From assembly GCA_032718475.1 (NCBI GenBank), contig JAUCBJ010006621.1:1-36780 (forward strand): a DNA stretch of 36,780 bases, given 5' to 3'. This document shows positions 29,623-36,780 of the stretch, in pieces (the stretch's first letter is position 1; each line of letters starts with the position of its first letter). Under the pieces are notes generated by a model that saw nothing but the letters and a program-made list of their open reading frames with translations, searched no databases and was not told the DNA's origin. The DNA comes from Nemertoderma westbladi. Taxonomy: Eukaryota; Xenacoelomorpha; Nemertodermatida; Nemertodermatidae. The position numbers were made by a program, and so were the translations under genes.

Positions 29623-29760
29623 TAATTATCCTTTGTATCATATTACAAGAAAGATTGTAACATACTGTAGTCTTTATTTTCAACAGTTTTATTCTAAACT
29701 TCGTGGCCTTTATATTAATTTGATCTTATCTTTCGTTTATTATTTTGGTTCCATGAGAAA
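29590..29760 (+). repeat. Partial third copy of the 25.8-26.2-kb repeat
   Basis: TATAATTATCCTTT, CAAGAAAGATTGTAACAT and GTGGCCTTTATATTAATTT correspond in direct orientation to about 25845-25935 plus 26180-26205, without the MITE. Together with the inverted copy that follows it forms a loose palindrome. Confidence 0.6.
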
Positions 29761-29867
29761 TTTATTATTCGCCTATATTATACAGAAAGTACTTTATTTG
29801 CTAACCATTAAGATTGGATCAGGGAGCCAAATGGAGTGTAAACTTGAGACATGTAAAATGTAATGAG

Positions 29868-30705
29868 AAATGTAAAAAGTTCTAAAATTATTTCTGTTGT
29901 TTCGTTAAAAATTAATTAATACAGTATAAAGGCTATAAAGTTTAAGATAAAGAAGCTGAAAATAATGTTACAGTTTATTTTCTTGTATTCTATGATACAT
30001 AAAGGATAATTACATTATTATAATTGCATTAAACATACTGTATAATATAGAATTTATGTCCATTAACTTTGTACGAATTATCTGCATTGCTATTCCCACA
30101 GCAGAAGTTTCCAATAATGCGATTTCGTCGTTAAGGCTGTGACGGTGACCCTCCTGTGTATCAATACCGTTTTCATTTTCACCGCAATCCCACAGCGCCA
30201 GTTTAGTTTGTACTGTAGCTTAGTTTGGAGTTTTGATGCGTGGTATGTGTAGACATCTATAGGTATCTGGATCGTTCGTCAATAGTCTCTGTGTCTCTCC
30301 TTTGTATATTTTTTGCTAAATTCATCAATTATTCTAGAATCAACCTGCAATAAAAATAAAATGTTAGTTAGTTATTTTCATAATTGCAGGGCAGTGATGG
30401 CAAAATACAGCACGAGTACATGCAACTTTTAAAAGTTCATATCTCAGCAATTCCTCAAAGAAGTTCAGAGTTTGTTACTGTACATATTGTAATTTGTGGA
30501 AGATAGGTGCCATACAGTATAGTTTGGTATAAGTTGGATGCTGTTGTGTTGAAGTTGGGTGTAGTTGGTGAAAGTTGGGTGTAGTTGGGTGGTAGTTGGG
30601 TGAAAGTTGGGTGTAGTTGGGTGAAAGTTGGGTGTAGTTGGGTGTAGTTGGGTGTAGTTGGGTGTAGTTGGGTGAAAGTTGGGTGTAGTTGGGTGATTAG
30701 GCTGA
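29868..30705 (-). repeat. Right arm of the large inverted duplication
   Basis: The inverse of 25177-26262 without its MITE: TGCTGTTGTTTCG-like sequence, GTGACGGTGACC, TGGATCGTTCGTCAATAGTC, CTTTGTATATTTTTTGC and finally a GGGTGTAGTTGGGTGAAAGT array (30545-30690). The arms are clearly diverged by substitutions and small indels, so the duplication is not recent. Confidence 0.75.
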
Positions 30706-31260
30706 CCCGCCTCACCCTGCAAGTTGGTCGGTAGACTCCATTCCAGGACATCCAACGCACGTCCGATTTCCTTCTGAACACCACAGTCTGACAGTCAGCT
30801 ACAGAGCTACGAACGATCCCATACTGTGTACTGCAGTACTGCCATACCTGCATACTGCCACATACAGATATACAATAATGCAATAGGCCAATAGTCATAC
30901 TGCCAGACCGCGTTCAGTGTTAGGCAAAACAGAAGTAGGCCTAAGCAGCTATAGGCTTGTACAGTCTGCAGTCTGACAGTTGTAGCTACAATAATTGCCG
31001 AAATGCATCGGATCGGATCGGATCGGATCGGACGGCATCTGACTATAAATGCACCCTAACTAATTCTGTTACTGCAGTACTGGCTGACTGGTAGCAATTA
31101 AAGTTAGGTCTTGTAGTCTTGGGTAAGTGGAAGACTGTCAGACTCATAGGCCTACAGCTGTACAGCGAAAGACAGTCAGACAACAGGACAATGCAACAGC
31201 AATAGGCAGATAGGCCTACAGTGTTTAGCCTACGGCCATACCATAATACAGTCGGCAGTA
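30706..31260. other. Spacer between repeats, no gene recognised
   Basis: Contains a GGATC microsatellite at about 31008-31035 and several CAGTCTGACAGT phrases. No coding region is supported. Confidence 0.4.
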
Positions 31261-31601
31261 CAGTCTGCCAGTAATGTAATGTAATGTAATGTAATTGCAC
31301 TCCAAATAATTGCACCGACAAATAAAATAATTAATTATTTAAAATTAATCTTAATGACATACATATTCACAAAATGAAATTGAATTAGACCTTTAATTAA
31401 ACAATTATATGTATGGAGGGAGAAGATAACCCAGGCAATGTTGCACTTACGAGCGTATCTCTATTGGAATTAAGTAAAAATATTGCAAACTAAAAAAATA
31501 AAATGGTAAAACACGGTCAGTCATTATGAACAGAGAAAATATAAAAAAAATAAAAATCAAAATCAAATCAAAATACGAGGCGGGGTATAATGTGTGCATA
31601 T

Positions 31602-31958
31602 TTAAACAAAATGACACAAGTGACTAAAATCAATATGACGTATATGGCAATTCAAAATATACAAATTACGTGCATTAACGGCATCTGAGGGCAAGGAATT
31701 CCACACGGATACTATACGGCTGGCAAAACGATTTCTGACAACGACTAGCCTGCTAGGCTGAGCAAACAGTTTCCTGTTATGGCCTCGCAAACCTTGCCGT
31801 TGCACATGCGAGAAAAAATCGTTAAAATGAAGGTCAATGTTATTGTGACAAATATTATAAACCATACGGATATCAAAAATAATTCGCCTAACTTCTAATG
31901 GTTGGAGTTTCAAGTGTATTAATCTATTAGAGTAACTGTTATGTGTGTTAACTGACAT
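31602..31958 (-). pseudogene. ORF2 C-terminal piece, shifted frame
   Basis: Continues ORF2 after a frameshift at an ACACAC run (about 31940-31950): SYSNRLIHLKLQPLEVRRII, then FASRIVSVWNSLPSDAV, and stops at 31602. The NRF..R....WNSLP phrase is the usual end of CR1/L2/jockey-like proteins. A net two-base gain in the run explains the shift; it is probably a mutation of this copy, not programmed frameshifting. Confidence 0.8.
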
Positions 31959-34384
31959 CTTGAAAACAATCGTCTGGTGAAATATCGTTGGACGCGCTCA
32001 ACCAATTTTATATTAAAAATTTGGTGAGGAGACCAAACCACGGTACAGTACTCTAGCAGTGGGCGAACATACGCCTTATAAGCCGTAATAAGTACGTTGA
32101 CATTAGAAGTGTGGAAGCACCTAAATATTATATTGCACATTTTATACGCCTTGGATACTTGTTGGCTGCAGTATTTGCTGAAACGCAGATTTTTGGTAAC
32201 GATAATACCTAGGTCCTTACAACTCTCCTTGAGTTCTAGAATAGAACCGTTGAGAGTGTACTCACTCGGTGTGCGTGTACCAAGGTGAAGTACATGACAT
32301 TTGTGAGCAGCGACATTGAGCTGCCAGGTTTTACTCCAACTGGCTAATCTATCCAAAGCATTTTGAATGTTTGCCGGATTATTACTGTTTCCATATAATT
32401 TTAAATCGTCAGCAAATAGTTTGCAACCTACATTTGTAAATTCCGAAGGCAAATCGTTTACAAAAACTAGGAACAAAATCGGCCCCAAGACGCTTCCTTG
32501 GGGTGTTCCTGATTTGACGTCAACATAATCTGAGTATTTGTATCCAACTAAAACACGTTGACTACGATTAGCTAAGAAGGCGACTATCCAGTCAAATAGA
32601 TTACCTGAAATCCCATACGCGGCCAGTTTTTGTAAAAGTTTAGAGTGTACCACCTTATCGAAGGCCTTCTCGAAGTCGATATAAATAATATCGATGTTCT
32701 GTTTATTATCTAATAATTTGTACCAATCGTTCGTGCACTCGAGGAGATGAGTTGCAGTTGAGCGGCGTTTGAGAAAGCCGTGTTGATTTTTAGAAATTAG
32801 GCCATTCGAAAGTAGGTACTTTAAAAGTTCATTTTTAATACAAGTTTCCATTATTTTGCAGGCAATGCAAGTCAAAGAAATTGGCCGGTAGTTGTATGGG
32901 TTGGACGGGTCATCTTTCTTGAACAGGGGTACTACAATTGCTGTAAGCCAGATATTGGGTAACATATGTAAACTGAAAGATATTTCAAACATAACAGACA
33001 AAGGCGTTGCTAGCTGTGTAGCCAAACTACGGTATAATAAGCTAGGCATTCCATCTGGTGTTGAGCCAGACTTTGATGGTAGGTCTCGTAAAATCTTAAG
33101 TACTACACTGGGATTAAAAGTAATGTCGCTAATATGTGTATTATTTGGCACCGCACGACTGAAAGGGGGGCAATTACCATCATCGTTACAGTAATTCTCT
33201 GCCAGAACCTTCGAAAAAATCCTGGCTTTAATTGCGTCGTCAACGATCATATCACCTTTGAAATTCAAAGGGGCAACTCCAGATTTATAATTTCTCTTGG
33301 AACTAATGTAGCTAAAAATAGCGTTTGGACGGCCTGAGGTTAAAATCTTATTTTCTCTCAGACACAAATTCCTAAATATTGTTCTAGAAATTTCCTTCGC
33401 ACACCTATTGTAAGCTAGGTTACCCTGTGGTGTGTGCCGCCTTTTCCATAGTAATTTCTTTTTTCGTTGAAGTTGCCTAATGTGATCGGGATAACGTTTT
33501 CTAAAAGAAACAGGAATATCTTTGCATGGAATAAAACGCGTTATACCAGCGTTAACAACATTATAAAAAGCAATCCAATAATCATCTACTGTAATACATG
33601 ATTCAAAATTGCAATGCCAATCTTGAGTATCTAAAAAGGAAGAAAATGCTACATAGTCGCCGTTCTTATAATCTAAATATTGTACAGGTTCACTATTTAC
33701 AAACTGATAGGGACCACATAGATTAAAAAATACAGATGAATGGTCACTTGTTGAAAAACCGACGTCAACTGTGACGTCACTAACACACAACACATCACTA
33801 GTAAAAACTAAGTCCAGTGTACTAACACCCCTTGTAGGTTTGTTGACAAGTTGGGTGAACCCCGCCTCGTGTACACAATTAAAAAAGGCATTATATATAT
33901 CAGAGTCAGGAAAGGTCATTGCCTCCCAGTTAAAATCACGAAAATTAAAATCGCCGAAACAAACAATGGGGTAATTTACATCTGATAGATTAGATATACA
34001 ATCACAAAATAAATTAACATAATCAATGGTACTGCATACCACACTGTTGCTGCGATAAGCACAAATTAATCTTGTTGGGGCGTCACCGAGAATATCAACA
34101 GCAATTATTTCACAATCGTCATACTTTTTGTCAGGGAAAATTCTAGAACATTTTAAAGCCTTAGCCTTATCAATTATTAAGGCCACACCACCGCTGGTGG
34201 TGCTGACACGGTCCTTTCTAAAAATATGAAAACGATTATGATCTACAACCATTGCATCGGTAATACTCTCACGCAACCAACTTTCCATAATACCAACCAC
34301 TGTGTGACCAGATGTGTCTAAAAAATTCGTTAAATCATGTAATTTGTTGCCGATACTCTGGCAATTCATAGTACAACAACTCAA
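31919..34384 (-). CDS. Retrotransposon ORF2: AP endonuclease plus reverse transcriptase
   Basis: About 816-821 residues; the first in-frame ATG is at 34369. The endonuclease part has MNCQSIGNKL at its start, Glu34 in IMESWL, FGDFNFRDFNW near 145, and SDHSS near 212. The reverse transcriptase has NYRPISLTC, YIDFEKAFD (568-576), GTPQGSVLGPILF, and catalytic FADD (657-660). It nicks target DNA and copies the element RNA there. The frame stops early at 31919 after a frameshift; the rest is at 31602-31958. Upstream, the frame is open as far as about 34460 and overlaps the end of ORF1 without another ATG, so translation may depend on reinitiation. All catalytic motifs I can check are intact. Confidence 0.92.
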   Translation of the reverse strand: MSCCTMNCQSIGNKLHDLTNFLDTSGHTVVGIMESWLRESITDAMVVDHNRFHIFRKDRVSTTSGGVALIIDKAKALKCSRIFPDKKYDDCEIIAVDILGDAPTRLICAYRSNSVVCSTIDYVNLFCDCISNLSDVNYPIVCFGDFNFRDFNWEAMTFPDSDIYNAFFNCVHEAGFTQLVNKPTRGVSTLDLVFTSDVLCVSDVTVDVGFSTSDHSSVFFNLCGPYQFVNSEPVQYLDYKNGDYVAFSSFLDTQDWHCNFESCITVDDYWIAFYNVVNAGITRFIPCKDIPVSFRKRYPDHIRQLQRKKKLLWKRRHTPQGNLAYNRCAKEISRTIFRNLCLRENKILTSGRPNAIFSYISSKRNYKSGVAPLNFKGDMIVDDAIKARIFSKVLAENYCNDDGNCPPFSRAVPNNTHISDITFNPSVVLKILRDLPSKSGSTPDGMPSLLYRSLATQLATPLSVMFEISFSLHMLPNIWLTAIVVPLFKKDDPSNPYNYRPISLTCIACKIMETCIKNELLKYLLSNGLISKNQHGFLKRRSTATHLLECTNDWYKLLDNKQNIDIIYIDFEKAFDKVVHSKLLQKLAAYGISGNLFDWIVAFLANRSQRVLVGYKYSDYVDVKSGTPQGSVLGPILFLVFVNDLPSEFTNVGCKLFADDLKLYGNSNNPANIQNALDRLASWSKTWQLNVAAHKCHVLHLGTRTPSEYTLNGSILELKESCKDLGIIVTKNLRFSKYCSQQVSKAYKMCNIIFRCFHTSNVNVLITAYKAYVRPLLEYCTVVWSPHQIFNIKLVERVQRYFTRRLFSRCQLTHITVTLID

Positions 34385-34443
34385 ATAAGTCGAATTGGTG
34401 GGGGCTGTGCTCGGAGTATTAATTAAGTTTATATCTTCTCCCG

Positions 34444-35260
34444 TTAGTAGTTTCCCGACATAATGGAGGAACCATCGTCAGAGACCAGATTGTCGGCGGA
34501 ACCATCGTCGGAGACCCGATTGACGGCGGAACCATCGTCGGAGACCCGATTGACGGCGGAACCATCGTCGGGGACCTGACCATCCACTTGCGCCGTTGGC
34601 GAGGTGTCCAAGGGAACATCACGTTGGATTGGAACATGAGAACCATGGCTACAGGAAACGGGGGTCGATCGAAGGCCGCTCCGCAACTGTTTCCTTCTAG
34701 ATTCCATGTGCTTTAGTGCAGCATCGTAGTCATCTGTGGTGATGGTGACTGTGGATCGCCAGTCGATTCGGCCCAGAGCAGTCTTCTTCTTGAGCGTATA
34801 ACAACTTTCGTTGTTGTCGTACACAACCACAACATTGTGTACGTTCCTGTCACTATGGACAAGGTACGCGTGAGCACGCAAAATATCCCGTTCTCTGCGA
34901 ACGGCAGACGATAGATCGGGGCGGACGAATACCTTCTTAAACTTCGATTTGGAAAGTTTGTAGCTGTTTTTTAGGATTAGATAACGATCGTTAAGTGATT
35001 TAAACGAAAGTTCTATCAGCGGAGGAAGATTGGAATTGCGAGGAGAACTGAGACGACGAAGTCGGTATTCGTGAATTCCGCCACATTCGATAAGACTCAG
35101 TAGTTCCCGCACCGATGTGGCATCGCCTTCTGCAGATCCAGTTTCTGGGAGTTTCTCAATATACAATCTCAACGTTGACTGTTCTTCGACTTTGTTGGTC
35201 TGTATAACTTTAGCAACGCAGTCCTTGATCTTGTCCTCGAGATTGCAGGCTCGATTTGCG
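34444..35260 (-). pseudogene. Retrotransposon ORF1, C-terminal part
   Basis: Open from about 35260 (NLEDKIKDCVAKVIQTNKVE) to the stop at 34444. It contains LRLYIEKLPETG and IHEYRLRRL, a likely RNA-binding (RRM-like) fold by analogy with other CR1/L2 ORF1 proteins. Near the end, four tandem copies of a ten-residue unit of type VSDDGSAVNR (34478-34590) occur. It follows the zinc-finger part in a shifted frame, so the single original ORF1 is broken near 35250-35270. Confidence 0.7.
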
Positions 35261-36154
35261 GGAGCGCCATGGCGACTGGGGTTTACAGTTTACCCATTGG
35301 TCATGGCGGCGTTTAGTGGGACCGAGTGGTCTTCTAGCATCGCGGGGTTCTGGAGAAGGTGAGCGAATGTCGCTATTTCCCTCCGACTCCAAGGTCTTCC
35401 CAACTAAGAAATCGCGCAACTCGTTCATCTGAGAAGTTAGCGACTCGAGCTTGTCAGCAACAGAAACTTGATTATTGTCGCTGTCCGGTACCGGTGTGCC
35501 GGTACAACCAGATCCGGCAGCAACATGTTCAGACATGGACTGGTCCCGGCATTTAACACATAGGAAAACTAAGCTAGGATACTTGCCGAGGGCGTCGTAT
35601 ACTGCGGCCGGAATACGCGAGTGGTTGCTGTGTTCCCATCGGTCACACCCATAACATTGTAACCCATTGTGAATAACTCGTTTGGCACACACAGTGCAAA
35701 CTTCGTCGTCACCCTGAGTGGCGTTATTAAGTTTCTCAAATGGGTTGTTCAATCTAGATGTTGGACTTTTGGTACTCGAAACTTTGCTGCTAGCAGGAAG
35801 TCGACTGCCGGTGCCGGATGTTGGAAGTTGTGATTTACCAGCAACAGATAAATTACCCTTATCTGTTACCGGCACCTTTGTCGTATCGGTTGCCTTCTTA
35901 TTCGACCTTTTCTTCGGAGATTTGGGTTTACGATTTCCTGTACCAGTAGGCCTACCCTTCAGGATTTCAACCGGGGACTGACTGCCCGAAACGGCAGTCA
36001 GTTGGCTCGATCTAACTTCCTGTTTATCTCGATCCAGTTTATCCTGACACTCCATGATATGGAGTTGGAGGTCGTCGACGTCGTCGAACACGGCCTCACA
36101 GTTGCAACATGAAACAGTTATGGACCGCCTTCCCCGGATGGGAGAGGGCGGCAT
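35210..36154 (-). pseudogene. Retrotransposon ORF1, N-terminal part with zinc fingers
   Basis: 314 codons from ATG at 36154 (upstream frame not constrained). A C2HC-type finger lies at 16-36 (CCNCEAVF, H32, C36). It is followed by a Lys/Ser/Thr-rich linker, then a PHD-like finger: C153-x2-C156, C167-x2-C170, H175, C199-x2-C202. The position expected to be Cys after H175 is His178. A short coiled coil (VADKLESLTSQMNELRDFLV) lies near 230-250. After about residue 300 the frame runs off into non-homologous residues and stops, which is the frameshift. ORF1 proteins bind the element RNA and carry it in the particle. Confidence 0.75.
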
Positions 36155-36300
36155 AATGTACCGTTGGTCGAAGCACCGGCACCGAGTTATGCAGTAGGAT
36201 GATGAGTCGTCGTAATATTTAAAATTATATAAATTAAAATAAGCAAGCAGTAAGTGTAGGTTAAAAGCTAAAAGCTTGCATCAGGGAGTAACACTGCAGG

Positions 36301-36780
36301 ACTGAAATCTTAGTCTTGAGTAGACGTTGATCAGTTCGCAGACGGACGTCCGGTGTCTGGCTGTATGTTTGCATTGCCTATCCATGCTGCCATGTAGCCA
36401 GGGATGTTAAGTGTTCTTTTCTTTTATGTTCTTTTTCTTTTATAATAAAAGAACAATTCGATATTTTTAGCAGATTGTTCTTTTATTATGGCCTTACTAA
36501 GAAACTGCAAAAGTACCGGTACTGAGAAAATATACCCTACTGTGACTGCCCCCCTAACCAACCATCCGCAGGCATGTACTGATGTAGGCCACACTGCCAC
36601 ACAGCATTAGTGCCTAAGAAACTGCAATAGGCCTATATGATATCCACCAGTGAGATGGGGGGGGGGGGGGGGGGGTGCAAGCCAGTACTGCAGTAGGCAG
36701 TACCGGTAGTGGTAGATACATGTACGGGACGGGGGTACCAGCCACCATGCAGGATGCAGCCATGCATATATTCTGACTTT
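36301..36780. other. Flank of the retrotransposon, no gene recognised
   Basis: Contains a small inverted repeat (TATAATAAAAGAACAAT at about 36440 and ATTGTTCTTTTATTAT at about 36474) and a 19-base G run at 36657-36675. TACCGGTA occurs near 36513 and 36702. No gene. Confidence 0.4.

Larger units (their letters stand above)
31265..36300 (-). mobile_element. Near full-length CR1/L2-like non-LTR retrotransposon
   Basis: Read on the reverse strand: 5' region from about 36300, ORF1 (36154 to 34444, one frameshift), ORF2 with endonuclease and reverse transcriptase (34384 to 31602, one frameshift), then a short 3' UTR ending in about four ATTAC units at about 31275-31300. A short-repeat 3' tail instead of poly-A, and a PHD-finger ORF1, are typical of the CR1/L2 group. 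The 5' boundary is estimated. No target duplication is expected or seen. The few lesions suggest a relatively young but dead copy. Confidence 0.8.

Noticed and set aside
32097-33974. Forward-strand frames opposite the retrotransposon ORF2
   Set aside because: Shadows of the reverse-strand reverse transcriptase.

Overview
This is eukaryotic genomic DNA. Exons are split by GT-AG introns, intergenic DNA is AT-rich, and inverted-repeat elements, minisatellites and non-LTR retrotransposon remains are abundant. The palindromic octamers TAGGCCTA and TACCGGTA are strikingly frequent. The mix suggests a marine invertebrate, but no species can be named from the sequence alone.

The only host gene I can support is on the + strand at 6575-18708: a seven-exon gene for the catalytic gamma subunit of phosphorylase b kinase (PHKG). 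The seven exons join in frame to 400 codons plus a stop. They carry a complete Ser/Thr kinase domain (K55, HRD D152, DFG D171, and a Glu at 186 where most kinases have a phosphorylatable residue) and both C-terminal calmodulin-binding/autoinhibitory segments.

Region by region: 1-6500 is transposon-rich upstream DNA. It holds a 274-bp MITE with an 8-bp target duplication, and a 2.5-kb element (1491-3986) flanked by a 10-bp duplication that contains a tRNA-derived SINE, a 232-bp palindrome and a 63-bp tandem array. 6575-18708 is PHKG. 18717-19430 is a 21-bp array directly after the stop codon. 19440-31260 has no host gene I recognise; it holds several MITEs, a large inverted duplication (25177-26262 against 29868-30705) and a decayed reverse-transcriptase fragment. 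31260-36300 is a nearly full-length CR1/L2-like retrotransposon on the - strand, with ORF1 and ORF2 each broken by a frameshift.

The most unusual observation is what happened inside PHKG. Four minisatellites make up nearly half of the gene span. Two of them are tandem copies of the gene's own splice junctions: a 35-bp array in intron 3 repeats the exon 4 acceptor plus the first 12 coding bases, and a 20-bp array in intron 6 repeats the last 15 bases of exon 6 plus its consensus donor (CAG|GTGAGT), about 97 times. A 3.2-kb hAT-like foldback element inserted into one of these donor copies, so its 8-bp target duplication is GTGAGTAC. Any upstream acceptor copy leads to a stop after seven codons. 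Any downstream donor copy leads to a stop after four codons, giving one predicted 355-residue protein without the last calmodulin-binding segment. Whether the cell uses, ignores or suppresses these decoys is unknown and can be tested with RNA data.
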